Below, in pieces: positions 8,343 through 17,449 of a stretch of DNA of 64,000 bases; position 1 is the stretch's first letter; every line of letters begins with the position of its first letter. The stretch is from positions 620,001 through 684,000 of the forward strand of contig NZ_WQHP01000001.1 of the NCBI RefSeq assembly GCF_013035315.1, read 5' to 3'. Source of the stretch: Ruegeria arenilitoris (GTDB taxonomy: Bacteria > Pseudomonadota > Alphaproteobacteria > Rhodobacterales > Rhodobacteraceae). The notes below the pieces were generated by a model that ran no database searches, was not told the origin of the DNA, and saw only the letters and a program-made list of their open reading frames with translations. The translations under genes were made by a program, and so were the position numbers.

Positions 8343-11162
8343 TCAGTTGCCTTCTTTCAAACCCATCAGCGCTGCTGCAAACGGGTTATCGGGATCGATC
8401 GCCTTTTCTTTGCGGGGCGGACGCGAAGAGAAGCTCTTGGCGTCTTGCGGTTTACCGCCTTTCTTGCCCTGCGGCTTGCCGCGGCCGTCCTGCGGCTTGC
8501 CACGCGGTTTGCCCTTGCCCGGACCTTGTTCGCGTCGTGGGCCACGGTTTTGTTGGCGCTGGCGGCCCCAGGTAAAGGTATAGAAAACCTCAATCTCGGG
8601 TTCTTCCGGTGCCGCATCAGCCGCAGGGGCCTCGACTGCCGCCTCGGTGCTGTCGGTGGCCTCGGCTGACACCTCGGCGGGTGTTGAGATCTCTTGCGCT
8701 GCGTCTTCCGATGCCGGTGCGCCTTCGGCGGCAGGTTGCTCAACCGCTTCTGCCTCTGCAACTGGCTGTTCAACGGGGGCCGGTTTGACTTTTTCCCGCT
8801 CGCCGCGTTCGGCCTTGTAGCCCAGGCCCTGCATCAGGTCTGCGAACTGGTCCAGCGTCATACCGGTGATAGACAGCATGTCCGGTTTGGCTTCGAAACC
8901 ACCCCGGCTGTCCTCGGCGCGCAGCATGTCGGCTAGACGCTCCAGCATATCGATACGGATCGAACGCTCGCCCGCATCGCGGTAGCCGCACATGGTGTCA
9001 TAGCCTTGCGGTGCGTCCTTAGCGACGGGCACGGTGACCAGACCCGGAGGCGGTGCTTCGGGGAATTCCTGCAGACCTTGCGCCAGAGCCCAAAGAACCA
9101 AACGCAGACGCGTTGGGGCGGGTTTCAGCAGCAGCGGCATGAATATGGTGAATTGGCCGAACCGGATGCCGTGCTTGCGCAATGCGCCACGGGCGTCCTG
9201 ATCCAGATCTTTAACCTCTTGTGCGACTCCAGCGCGGGGCAAAACCCCCAGCGCTTCGACCATGCGGAAGGCAAAGCCCTTGGCCAGACCAGACAGCTCT
9301 TCGTCACGGGACAGGTTCAGCAGCGGCTCGAACAGCGCGGCGACCTTGCGGTCGATGAAGTGCTGCAGGCGGCGCTGAACTTTCTGTTCGACATCCGGCC
9401 CTGCGGCCTCATCCACAAAAACCTCAACCATGGGTTTGAGAGGCTCTGCCCCGGCAACCAACTTGCCGACGGCGTACTCGCCCCACATCAAACCACCCTG
9501 ATCGGTGAAATCAATTTCGGTATCGGGCGCATTGTAGAAGCGATCTGCACGCAGATGGAATTGCGGTGCGAGTGCTTGCAGGGACGCCGATTTGAGCGCT
9601 TTCGCCTCGGTTCCTTGCGCGGCTTTGTCCGGAATAAACCGGAACCCTTCCAGACGACCGACAAATTCGCCTTCGACGGTCACTTCACCCTTGTCATTTA
9701 CTTCGGCCAAAAGGGCCTCCTTCTGTTTGAGCCGGCGCAACAACACTGACGTGCGCCGGTCCACAAATCTTTGAGTCAAACGTTCGTGAAGAGCGTCTGA
9801 CAGCCTGTCTTCTACAGTGCGCGTTTCCGCGCGCCAATGCGATTCGTCACGGACCCAGCCGTTTCGTTGCGCAACATATGTCCACGTGCGAATATATGCC
9901 AACCTTTTGGACAGCGCATCAATATCCCCGTCGACCTTGTCGATTCGACGGATCTGCCGCGCCATGAAGTCATCGGGGATCGAGCCGCGCTCATGCAGGT
10001 GGCCATAGATCACCTCGAGCAGGCTTGCGTGTTCAGCGTGGCTGATGCCGCGAAAGTCCGGGATTCGGCACACATCCCACAGCAAACGGACGGATTGGCC
10101 GTCGCTGGCTCGGGCCATGACCTCGGTTACTTGCGACAGCGATTTCAACGCGTTCAAGTCGTCCGCGGGGCGCGCCTTGATCAGATGTTCGCTGCCTGGG
10201 CTGACTTCCAGAGAGTCGATCAGCGCCTCAATCGAACCGAAGCGAAGGGCGGCATTCCGCCAGTTCAGCTTTTTCATCGGCGTGAACCGGCTGTCCATGA
10301 TCGCCTGCGCGACGCCTTCGTCCAAAGGCGGGGCCTCTCCGGTCACACCAAAAGTGCCATCCGACATGCCACGCCCTGCCCGACCGGCGATCTGAGCCAG
10401 CTCATTCGGGGCCAGAGGGCGCATCCGACGGCCGTCAAACTTGCTCAGCGAGGAAAACGCGACATGGTTCACATCCAGATTCAGACCCATCCCGATAGCA
10501 TCTGTGGCGACCAGATAGTCGACCTCACCATTCTGATAGAGGTCCACCTGAGCGTTCCGCGTACGCGGGCTGAGCGCGCCCATAACAACCGCTGCCCCGC
10601 CTTTCTGGCGGCGCAGCAATTCCGCAATGGCATAGACATTGTCCACCGAGAACCCGACGATGGCACTGCGCGCTGGCATGCGGCTGATCTTTTTGGAGCC
10701 CGCATAGACCAGCTGGGACATGCGTTCACGCCGGACAAACTGCGCTTCGGGGACAAGCGCCGCGATTGGGCCGCGCATCGTGTCAGAACCCAGGAACAAC
10801 GTCTCGTTGGTTCCCCGCGCCCGCAGTAGACGATCGGTGAACACATGGCCCCGTTCAGGATCCGCGCAAAGCTGAATTTCGTCGATGGCGACGAAATCCG
10901 CGCCCATGCCTTCGGGCATCGCTTCGACGGTGCAGACCCAATACTGGGCGCGTGGCGGCACGATCCGTTCTTCGCCCGTTACCAGCGCCACAACCGACGG
11001 CCCTCGGATCGCGACGATCTTGTCATAAACCTCGCGCGCCAGCAGACGCAGCGGCAGGCCGATCACACCCGTTCGGTGGCCCAGCATCCGCTCGATCGCG
11101 TAATGAGTTTTACCTGTGTTGGTCGGGCCAAGTACGGCCACGATTCGGGATGACCCGCTCAC
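8343..11162 (-). CDS. Suv3-like superfamily 2 RNA helicase
   Basis: The 939-residue protein resembles the mitochondrial degradosome helicase Suv3. Walker A is GPTNTGKT (residues 12-19), Walker B is DEIQ (94-97) rather than DEAD, and motif VI is QIAGRAGRG (257-265). ATDAIGMGLNLDVNHV is the typical Suv3 motif V region. After the helicase core and a long helical middle come an Ala/Glu-rich stretch (about 790-865) and a strongly basic tail with repeated GKPQ units and Gly/Arg/Gln, probably a disordered RNA-binding region. It should unwind structured RNA for decay. It lies 22 bases after the TPR gene and six before the S4 gene. Confidence 0.9.
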   Translation of the reverse strand: MSGSSRIVAVLGPTNTGKTHYAIERMLGHRTGVIGLPLRLLAREVYDKIVAIRGPSVVALVTGEERIVPPRAQYWVCTVEAMPEGMGADFVAIDEIQLCADPERGHVFTDRLLRARGTNETLFLGSDTMRGPIAALVPEAQFVRRERMSQLVYAGSKKISRMPARSAIVGFSVDNVYAIAELLRRQKGGAAVVMGALSPRTRNAQVDLYQNGEVDYLVATDAIGMGLNLDVNHVAFSSLSKFDGRRMRPLAPNELAQIAGRAGRGMSDGTFGVTGEAPPLDEGVAQAIMDSRFTPMKKLNWRNAALRFGSIEALIDSLEVSPGSEHLIKARPADDLNALKSLSQVTEVMARASDGQSVRLLWDVCRIPDFRGISHAEHASLLEVIYGHLHERGSIPDDFMARQIRRIDKVDGDIDALSKRLAYIRTWTYVAQRNGWVRDESHWRAETRTVEDRLSDALHERLTQRFVDRRTSVLLRRLKQKEALLAEVNDKGEVTVEGEFVGRLEGFRFIPDKAAQGTEAKALKSASLQALAPQFHLRADRFYNAPDTEIDFTDQGGLMWGEYAVGKLVAGAEPLKPMVEVFVDEAAGPDVEQKVQRRLQHFIDRKVAALFEPLLNLSRDEELSGLAKGFAFRMVEALGVLPRAGVAQEVKDLDQDARGALRKHGIRFGQFTIFMPLLLKPAPTRLRLVLWALAQGLQEFPEAPPPGLVTVPVAKDAPQGYDTMCGYRDAGERSIRIDMLERLADMLRAEDSRGGFEAKPDMLSITGMTLDQFADLMQGLGYKAERGEREKVKPAPVEQPVAEAEAVEQPAAEGAPASEDAAQEISTPAEVSAEATDSTEAAVEAPAADAAPEEPEIEVFYTFTWGRQRQQNRGPRREQGPGKGKPRGKPQDGRGKPQGKKGGKPQDAKSFSSRPPRKEKAIDPDNPFAAALMGLKEGN

Positions 11163-11184
11163 CTTTGCCCCCTGCCCCGGTTTT

Positions 11185-11754
11185 TCAGAGGGCCGAGCCC
11201 TCGACCCGAGGCTTCAGTCGATTCACGGCATTGGTTACTTCTTCGTGATGGGGATGTATAGCCAAAGCGCGTTCATAAGCTTGCAGCGCCTTGTCGGGCT
11301 GATCGATGATCTCAAAAATCAGCCCCAATCCGTAGATCGCCTCGTAATTGTTCGGATTCAGCGTCAACGCATGCTCCAGATCAGCAGCGGCCATACCAAA
11401 GCGATCCATCCCGAAAAAGGCCGAGGCGCGCACGTGCCAGCCTTCGGCAAACTGCGGTGCATGGTCCGTCAGCGCCGTCAGGTGTTCGATTGCAGCCCGC
11501 GTGTCGCCATCATCCAGAGCCTCGCGCCCGCGTTCCAACAACAGATCCGCCGAAGCCGAACCCGACTGCGCCCACAAGGCCTTGAGCTGGCGGTCTATGT
11601 TGACGGCCTGTTCGGGGGTTGCCTGTGACAATTGCTGCAATAGCTCTGTTTCATCCCGGGAATCCGCTGTCTGAGCAGACAAAGGCAGGGAAAACGTGAC
11701 TAGAAGCGCTGTTGCCGCAACGATACCTTTGAGATTGGTGCTTGCAATGCTCAT
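11185..11754 (-). CDS. exported TPR-repeat protein
   Basis: From ATG 11754 this is a 189-residue protein with a signal peptide (basic NLKGIVAATALLVTFSLPLSAQ, likely cleaved after about residue 27) and tetratricopeptide repeats over about residues 75-180 (AGWHVRASAFFGMDRFGMAA-like units, NYEAIYGLGLIFEIIDQPDKA). TPRs mediate protein contacts; the partner is unknown. The frame stays open upstream to 12222, but that extension runs antisense through the SCP2 gene and lacks family character, so the signal-peptide start is chosen. It faces away from the SCP2 gene across 70 bases. Confidence 0.85.
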   Translation of the reverse strand: MSIASTNLKGIVAATALLVTFSLPLSAQTADSRDETELLQQLSQATPEQAVNIDRQLKALWAQSGSASADLLLERGREALDDGDTRAAIEHLTALTDHAPQFAEGWHVRASAFFGMDRFGMAAADLEHALTLNPNNYEAIYGLGLIFEIIDQPDKALQAYERALAIHPHHEEVTNAVNRLKPRVEGSAL

Positions 11755-11824
11755 AACAACGTTCAGTGTAGCGCAGCGCCCGTGGATGTCCATTCCCGGC
11801 GCACAAAACATAGTGAGGAGAATC

Positions 11825-12115
11825 ATGAGCGACACTCTGGAAAAAGCCGCAGCCGCATTGAACGAAAAACTGTCGGGTGGCGATTTTAGCGCGTCGGCAA
11901 AATTTGCCATTGCCGATCTGGGCTCGATCGTCCTGGACGCCAGCGGTGCCCGCGTCAGCGACGAAGACGCGGACGTCACCATGAGCGCGGATGCAGATAC
12001 GTTCGAACAAATCCTCAGCGGTGAGTTGAACCCCACTGGTGCGTTCATGTCGGGCAAACTGACCGTGGACGGCGACATGGGCGTTGCCATGCAACTGGCA
12101 TCGGCGTTGGCCTGA
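11825..12115 (+). CDS. SCP2 sterol-binding domain protein
   Basis: This small soluble 96-residue protein consists of a single SCP2-type lipid-binding fold. It shows the family pattern KFAIADLGSIVLDASG, then DVTMSADADTFEQILSGELNPTGAFMSGKLTVDGDMGVAMQL. Such domains bind fatty acyl chains or other hydrophobic ligands. ATG 11825 has AGGAG eight bases upstream; the longer open frame begins inside the divergent TPR gene and is rejected. The stop overlaps the next start (TGATG), so translation is coupled with the alpha/beta hydrolase, suggesting a shared lipid-related role. Confidence 0.92.
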   Translation: MSDTLEKAAAALNEKLSGGDFSASAKFAIADLGSIVLDASGARVSDEDADVTMSADADTFEQILSGELNPTGAFMSGKLTVDGDMGVAMQLASALA

Positions 12116-13092
12116 TGGATCTGTCGCCGGCCCCTTTCTTTGCAGACATGGCCGGCGTCCCCGCCGGTGGTAAGGCCCATTGGCTGAACACGGCGGATAA
12201 CACACGCATTCGGGTCGGCCACTGGCTGCCCGAAGGCGACGCCTGCGGTACGGTGATGATGTTCCCCGGCCGTACGGAATACATCGAAAAATACGGCGAT
12301 TGCGCCGCCGAATTCACCGGCCGCGGCTTTGCCTTTCTGGCGGTTGACTGGCGCGGTCAGGGCTTGGCCGACCGGTTACTGGATGACGTGCGCGTAGGAC
12401 ACGTGGATCAGTTCACCGACTATCAGCATGACGTTCAGGCCACGTTGGATCTGGCGGCGGAACTGGATCTGCCCAAACCGTGGTTCGTGATTGGCCATTC
12501 CATGGGCGGCGCGATTGGTTTGCGGGCAACGCTGGAAAAAGACTGTTTCGCTGCCTGCGCGTTTACCGGACCAATGTGGGGTATTTTCTTTACACCACTT
12601 ATGAAACCGCTCAGCCGCTTGACCGCCTATTGGGGGCCACGGATTGGATTGGGGGAAAAAACCCCACCTACCACTTCTCTGGAAAGCTATGTGGCGTCAC
12701 AGCCTTTCGAAGGGAACGTTCTGACCCGCGATCCTGCCATGTTCCAGATGATGAAGGACCAACTGACCGCGCATCCCGAACTGGCCCTCGGCGCGCCCTC
12801 GACGATCTGGCTGCGCGAAGCGCTGGATGAATGCGCCTGGTTGATGGATCAAACCGCACCCGACACACCTTGCCTGACCTTCCTTGGCAGTCACGAACAG
12901 ATTGTTGACCGCAAGGCCATCCGCGCCCGTATGGCCAATTGGCCCAATGGCACTCTGGTCGAAATCCCGGATGGCGAGCATGAAGTGCTGATGGAGGCGC
13001 CCGATGTGCGTGGACCGGTCTTTGACCAGTTGGCCGCGCATTTCAAAGCCGCGCAGCCGGACACCGCACCAGAACCAGCGTTGTCAACTTAA
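12115..13092 (+). CDS. alpha/beta hydrolase (lysophospholipase-like)
   Basis: The 325-residue cytoplasmic hydrolase has the nucleophile elbow GHSMGG with Ser129, the oxyanion-loop region MFPGRTEYIEKYGD, and a C-terminal DGEHEVLMEAPDV carrying the likely catalytic His. The pattern FTGRGFAFLAVDWRGQGLADR is typical of PldB/monoacylglycerol-lipase-like enzymes, so a lysophospholipid or monoacylglycerol substrate is plausible but unproven. Its ATG overlaps the stop of the SCP2 gene by one base, which points to coupled synthesis and perhaps delivery of the lipid substrate by the SCP2 protein (inference). Confidence 0.88.
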   Translation: MDLSPAPFFADMAGVPAGGKAHWLNTADNTRIRVGHWLPEGDACGTVMMFPGRTEYIEKYGDCAAEFTGRGFAFLAVDWRGQGLADRLLDDVRVGHVDQFTDYQHDVQATLDLAAELDLPKPWFVIGHSMGGAIGLRATLEKDCFAACAFTGPMWGIFFTPLMKPLSRLTAYWGPRIGLGEKTPPTTSLESYVASQPFEGNVLTRDPAMFQMMKDQLTAHPELALGAPSTIWLREALDECAWLMDQTAPDTPCLTFLGSHEQIVDRKAIRARMANWPNGTLVEIPDGEHEVLMEAPDVRGPVFDQLAAHFKAAQPDTAPEPALST

Positions 13093-13162
13093 GCCAAGCA
13101 CTGCTTGTGATCCCCGCGCCGCGCGCCTAGATGTTGGCGAAAGCTGTTATTCGAGGTGATCC

Positions 13163-14983
13163 ATGCGCGACCTTCCCTTTCCCGTCCGTGACGCAAACGC
13201 CGTCGGGGGTGCCGACAATCTGGGCAATCTGCCGGAGTGGGATCTGACCGATCTCTATACCTCAGAGGACGCACCGGAACTGTCCCGCGATCTGGACTGG
13301 CTGGAAGGCGAATGCGCCGCTTTTGCCGCCGACTATGAAGGCAAGCTGGCTGAACTGGATGCTGAGGGTCTGCTGACCTGCGTCCAGCGTAACGAAAAGA
13401 TCAACGCCATCGCAGGCCGGATCATGTCTTTCGCCGGTCTGCGCTATTACCAGCTGACCACCGATGCCGAGCGCGCCAAGTTCCTGTCGGACATGCAGGA
13501 AAAGATCACCATTTTCACCACCCCGCTGGTCTTCTTCACGCTGGAAATCAACCGCATCGACGATGACGTGCTGAAAGCGCATTTCGAGGCGAATGCCGAT
13601 CTGGCTCGTTACGAGCCGGTGTTCCGCCGTATCCGCGCGATGAAGCCCTACCAACTGTCGGACGAACTTGAGAAATTCCTCCACGACCTCGGCGTCGTCG
13701 GCGATGCCTGGGAACGTCTGTTCGACGAAACCATCGCCGGTCTGACCTTCACCGTCGACGGCGAAGAGCTGAACATCGAAGGTACCCTGAACCTGCTGAC
13801 CGAGCAGGATCGCGCAAAACGCGAGGCAGCGTCGCGCGAGCTGGCCAACGTGTTTCAGGACAACATCAAAACTTTTGCCCGTGTTCACAACACGCAGGCC
13901 AAGGAAAAAGAAATCATCGACCGCTGGCGCAACATGCCGACCGCTCAGACCGGCCGACACCTGTCCAACGATGTCGAACCCGAGGTGGTCGAAGCCCTGC
14001 GCGAAGCGGTCGTGGCCGCCTATCCCAAGCTGAGCCACCGGTATTACGAACTCAAACGCAAATGGATGGGTTTGGACGTCATGCAGGTCTGGGATCGCAA
14101 CGCGCCGCTTCCGATGGAAGACACCCGCATCGTTGGCTGGGACGAGGCCGAGAAAACCGTGATGGACGCCTATAACGCGTTCGACCCGCGCATGGGTGAG
14201 ATCGCGGCCCCGTTCTTTTCGAAAGGCTGGATCGACGCGGCGGTAAAACCCGGCAAGGCTCCGGGCGCATTTGCGCATCCCACGGTGACCGAAGTTCACC
14301 CCTACGTGATGCTCAACTATTTGGGCAAGCCGCGCGACGTGATGACCTTGGCGCATGAGCTGGGCCACGGTGTCCATCAGGTGCTGGCCGCCGATCAGGG
14401 TGAGATGCTGTCCTCAACCCCGCTTACACTGGCCGAGACCGCCTCGGTCTTTGGCGAGATGTTGACCTTCCGCAAGATGCTGGACAAAGCCGAAACGAAG
14501 GAGCAGCGCAAGGTACTTCTGGCCGGCAAGGTCGAGGATATGATCAACACGGTCGTCCGCCAGATTGCCTTCTACGACTTCGAATGCAAGCTACACGCGG
14601 CACGCCGCGAGGGCGAGCTGACCCCGGACGACATCAACGCACTGTGGATGAGCGTCCAGGCCGAAAGCCTTGGCCCGGCATTCGAATTTATGGATGGGTA
14701 TGAGACCTTCTGGGCCTATATCCCGCATTTCGTCCACTCGCCCTTCTACGTTTACGCCTATGCGTTTGGCGACGGTTTGGTGAACGCGCTCTACTCGGTC
14801 TACGCAAGCGGCTCGGAAGGGTTCGAGGGCAAGTATTTCGAAATGTTGCGCGCCGGTGGGTCGAAGCACCACAAGGAACTTCTGGCCCCGTTTGGGCTGG
14901 ACGCGAGCGATCCGAAGTTCTGGGACAAAGGCCTGTCGATGATCTCGGGCTTCATCGACGAACTGGAAGCGATGGAAGACTAG
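13163..14983 (+). CDS. pepF: M3 family oligoendopeptidase F
   Basis: This cytoplasmic zinc metallopeptidase of 606 residues cleaves short peptides. The catalytic HExxH is HELGHGVH (His398, Glu399, His402), and Glu425 in LAETASVFGE is the likely third zinc ligand. The long helical N-terminal half and the GYETFWAYIPHFVHSPFYVYAYAFG segment near the C-terminus are typical of the PepF clade. GAGGTGATCC precedes ATG 13163. Its TAG overlaps the stop of the convergent DMT exporter gene through CTAG (14980-14983). Confidence 0.95.
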   Translation: MRDLPFPVRDANAVGGADNLGNLPEWDLTDLYTSEDAPELSRDLDWLEGECAAFAADYEGKLAELDAEGLLTCVQRNEKINAIAGRIMSFAGLRYYQLTTDAERAKFLSDMQEKITIFTTPLVFFTLEINRIDDDVLKAHFEANADLARYEPVFRRIRAMKPYQLSDELEKFLHDLGVVGDAWERLFDETIAGLTFTVDGEELNIEGTLNLLTEQDRAKREAASRELANVFQDNIKTFARVHNTQAKEKEIIDRWRNMPTAQTGRHLSNDVEPEVVEALREAVVAAYPKLSHRYYELKRKWMGLDVMQVWDRNAPLPMEDTRIVGWDEAEKTVMDAYNAFDPRMGEIAAPFFSKGWIDAAVKPGKAPGAFAHPTVTEVHPYVMLNYLGKPRDVMTLAHELGHGVHQVLAADQGEMLSSTPLTLAETASVFGEMLTFRKMLDKAETKEQRKVLLAGKVEDMINTVVRQIAFYDFECKLHAARREGELTPDDINALWMSVQAESLGPAFEFMDGYETFWAYIPHFVHSPFYVYAYAFGDGLVNALYSVYASGSEGFEGKYFEMLRAGGSKHHKELLAPFGLDASDPKFWDKGLSMISGFIDELEAMED

Positions 14984-15870
14984 TCACTTTTGGCTTTGGT
15001 CGTCAGGAACACGGCGGCCACGATAAGCACTGCCCCAAGGGCCGCGATCGGTGTGATTGCGGCCCCTAGGAACAAGGCCGAATTGATGAATGTGAACACC
15101 ACGGATGCGGCAAACATCAACGTGGCCGTCAGTGTAGAAACCCGCGCCGCAGCTTCGTACCAAAGGTAGTAGGCCAAAGCGGTCGGCAGCACCCCCAGCA
15201 AGATCAGGAACACAACGTCATTGGTCGTTGGCACCTGCAGCGAAAAGGCGGCCAGAGGTAACAGCAACACTCCAGAGCACAGGAAGATCCCGAATAGGAA
15301 ATTCAGACGCTCGCCTGTCGATTCCGAATTCTGCATCGCCCTGCTGCTGGAGATCAGAAACACGGCCCAGCTGAGACCCGCGCCAATCTCCAGAAGGTCA
15401 CCGAACAGCGGCTCTCCACCGCCTTGAAAATCCTGATAAACCGTTAGGAAAACGCCCAAAATCGCCAACCCGGTGGCAAGTACATCCGTACGCGTGACAG
15501 GCGTGTCTGCAAAGAAGTAGAGGAACACCAAAACAAAGAACGGTGCTGTATTCTCGAGCACCATGGCGTTGGCTGCACCGGTATGTTCAAGCCCGATATG
15601 GAACAGAATGTAGTTTACTACCGTCGACAGAACGGCCAGTCGAAAGTTCCAATCTCTCAGCCGGATCGACACCGACACCCGCATGATCCGCAGCATGCAA
15701 TAGATGGCCAAGGCGGCGATGAACAAACGAGTCACCGCGATCTGCAATCCGCCCAGATCGCTTGTCAGGTATCGGACAATGACGCTGTGAGTGCCCCACA
15801 AGAACGCGGCCAGAAACCCAAGGACCAACCCGTTTTGTAGAAGTGGTTGTTTTGACGAGGGCTCTGACAT
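14980..15870 (-). CDS. EamA/DMT superfamily transporter
   Basis: The 296-residue inner-membrane protein has about ten hydrophobic helices arranged as two EamA repeats (about residues 12-140 and 155-290). FLWGTHSVIVRYLTSDLG and LLGVLPTALAYYLWYEAAAR mark equivalent points of the repeats. Family members mostly export amino acids or metabolites; no substrate can be read from sequence. It follows the small DksA-like zinc-finger gene after 13 bases and probably shares its promoter. Its stop overlaps that of pepF. Confidence 0.9.
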   Translation of the reverse strand: MSEPSSKQPLLQNGLVLGFLAAFLWGTHSVIVRYLTSDLGGLQIAVTRLFIAALAIYCMLRIMRVSVSIRLRDWNFRLAVLSTVVNYILFHIGLEHTGAANAMVLENTAPFFVLVFLYFFADTPVTRTDVLATGLAILGVFLTVYQDFQGGGEPLFGDLLEIGAGLSWAVFLISSSRAMQNSESTGERLNFLFGIFLCSGVLLLPLAAFSLQVPTTNDVVFLILLGVLPTALAYYLWYEAAARVSTLTATLMFAASVVFTFINSALFLGAAITPIAALGAVLIVAAVFLTTKAKSD

Positions 15871-15883
15871 TTCGCGGCCCTGT

Positions 15884-16153
15884 TTACTTCAGTTGGCTGT
15901 CTTTTGACCCACGCCGATTGATCCCAGAGCGCGCCTTGTAACTGCCATCCCTCTCTTGCTGGCAGTCCAGACACAATTTGACGCCGGGCAGAGCCAATCG
16001 CCTCTTTTCCGGGATCGGCTCTTCGCATTCAGCGCAATGGGTCAGGCTTTCGCCGACGGGGCGCTTTTGCGCCTGCATTCTGGCGAGTTCGTCCGAGATA
16101 GACGCTTCGATCTGTTCACTCACCGCGCCATCGCGCGCCCAACCGCCTGCCAT
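15884..16153 (-). CDS. DksA/TraR-type C4 zinc-finger protein
   Basis: The 89-residue protein carries the DksA-type zinc knuckle THCAECEEPIPEKRRLALPG...CLDCQQ (four cysteines) after a short helical N-terminus (IEASISDELARMQAQ). At this size it resembles YbiI/TraR rather than full DksA: the long coiled-coil of DksA is mostly absent. TraR-like proteins reach the RNA polymerase secondary channel without ppGpp; whether this one does is unknown. It lies ahead of the DMT exporter in a probable two-gene operon. Confidence 0.88.
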   Translation of the reverse strand: MAGGWARDGAVSEQIEASISDELARMQAQKRPVGESLTHCAECEEPIPEKRRLALPGVKLCLDCQQERDGSYKARSGINRRGSKDSQLK

Positions 16154-16210
16154 GGTCTCCTCCTGATCAGGTGGCGACCAGAATATCCGAGCCGGGCGCG
16201 ACGTGGCAAG

Positions 16211-17185
16211 TCAGAGCGAGACAGCCCCTTCAAACACCTGGTCAATCATCACCTGCGTTCCGCGCGAGAACTCCAGAGGACAGGGATAGTCCACACCATC
16301 CCGGACGGACCTGCTGAATGCCTCGACCTGCAGCTTATAGTGATCATCGCCGGGAAAACGGGTGACTTGGACCTCAAGGCCCGGTCGGTGGAGTTCGACA
16401 CGCGCTTCACCAAATACACGCGCGTTGAAGGGCGCAGTCAGGCGGATCACGCCGCCTTCGCCGTGGAACACCATTTCCTGATGCGGATGCATACGGATCG
16501 AGACATAGCTGGAATAGGTGAAATCCGGGAACTGTGCGCGGATTTCAGTGAAAGCGTCAATTCCGTCTTCCCACCGAATTGCGGATTGTACTGAAACGGG
16601 TTCCTGCCCTGTCGCAAACCGCGCGCTGCCGATGACGTAAACGCCGATGTCTCGCAGCCCACCGCCCCCGGTCTCGGCACGGTTGCGGATGTTCCCGGTA
16701 TCTGCGCGGTTATCAAAGCTAAACGCGCCCGTCACATGCACCAGCTTACCGATTGCTCCGTCCGCGATCAGCTGCCGCACGAACTGCCACTGAGGATGGT
16801 GCACGATCATGTAAGCCTCGGCCGCCAGCAAGCCGGTCTGATCCCTCTTTTCGATCAGAGTATCGAACTCGGACGCCTGCATGGTCATCGGCTTTTCGCA
16901 CAGCACGTGTTTCCCGGCATCCAACGCCTTCAGGCTCCAGTCGACATGCAGGTGATTGGGCAGCGGGATGTAGACCGCTTCGATCTTAGGGTCCGCCAGC
17001 AACGCCTCGTAGCTGCCATAGAGCGTCAGGTCCGGGCAATACCGCTGGAAAGGCTCCGCCTTGGCGGGATCGGACGTCGCCAGACCCGCCAGCCGGGCCC
17101 CTTCTGCGGCGTGAATGGCCGGGGCCATAAATTGACGTGCGAATTTTGCGGCGCCCAAAACGCCCCATTGAACCGGTTGCTGCAT
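16211..17185 (-). CDS. Gfo/Idh/MocA family oxidoreductase
   Basis: This NAD(P)-dependent oxidoreductase of 324 residues has an N-terminal Rossmann fold (QWGVLGAAKFARQF, residues 6-19), the family catalytic EKP in HVLCEKPMT (97-99), and a C-terminal beta-sheet substrate domain with GGGGLRDIGVYVIG. Substrates in the family are usually sugars, inositols or related polyols; this one is unassigned. ATG 17185 is preferred over an upstream start at 17230 because GAGGGG sits correctly before it and MQQPVQWGVLG begins the fold directly. It appears to be a single-gene unit. Confidence 0.92.
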   Translation of the reverse strand: MQQPVQWGVLGAAKFARQFMAPAIHAAEGARLAGLATSDPAKAEPFQRYCPDLTLYGSYEALLADPKIEAVYIPLPNHLHVDWSLKALDAGKHVLCEKPMTMQASEFDTLIEKRDQTGLLAAEAYMIVHHPQWQFVRQLIADGAIGKLVHVTGAFSFDNRADTGNIRNRAETGGGGLRDIGVYVIGSARFATGQEPVSVQSAIRWEDGIDAFTEIRAQFPDFTYSSYVSIRMHPHQEMVFHGEGGVIRLTAPFNARVFGEARVELHRPGLEVQVTRFPGDDHYKLQVEAFSRSVRDGVDYPCPLEFSRGTQVMIDQVFEGAVSL

Positions 17186-17282
17186 GTGGCCCCTCGTCGT
17201 TTGTTGGTTGGCTTTTGCTCTGTCTACCATCGACTGGATGCGGGATCAGCGAGAATATGAAATCCAGCCGTGAAGACGAGCG

Positions 17283-17429
17283 ATGCAGATGAAGTTTGTC
17301 TTTGTCGCAATGTCCATTGCAACAGAATTCGGCTCAAGTCTTGGAGATTTCCTCGGCCTGCTGGGCGTGTGCCTCATGCAGATTGGGAGAATTATTATGA
17401 TGTTGCAGTTGGAAACAGCCCGCCATTAA
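17283..17429 (+). CDS. possible small membrane protein (48 aa), unconfirmed
   Basis: A short open frame runs from ATG 17283 to TAA 17427-17429 in the gap between the Gfo/Idh gene and rpoH. Its product has hydrophobic stretches (VFVAMSIAT and FLGLLGVCLMQIG) and would be a single- or double-pass membrane peptide. The ribosome-binding signal is weak (GAAGACGAG). The stop lies inside the loop of the rpoH hairpin at 17416-17438, which would then also terminate this transcript. It may be a chance ORF; conservation would decide. Confidence 0.35.
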   Translation: MQMKFVFVAMSIATEFGSSLGDFLGLLGVCLMQIGRIIMMLQLETARH

Positions 17430-17438
17430 GGCGGGCTG
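17416..17438. terminator. Rho-independent terminator after rpoH (possibly two-way)
   Basis: A perfect nine-base stem, CAGCCCGCC (17416-17424) with GGCGGGCTG (17430-17438), and a five-base loop lie 12 bases beyond the rpoH stop. TTT follows on the minus strand and GAGTTTT on the plus strand, so it could work in both directions. Confidence 0.8.
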
Positions 17439-17449
17439 AGTTTTCGGTG

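Noticed and set aside
11755..12222. Upstream extension of the TPR gene
   Set aside because: The extra 156 codons run antisense through the SCP2 gene and the start of the hydrolase gene, and the signal peptide begins exactly at ATG 11754.
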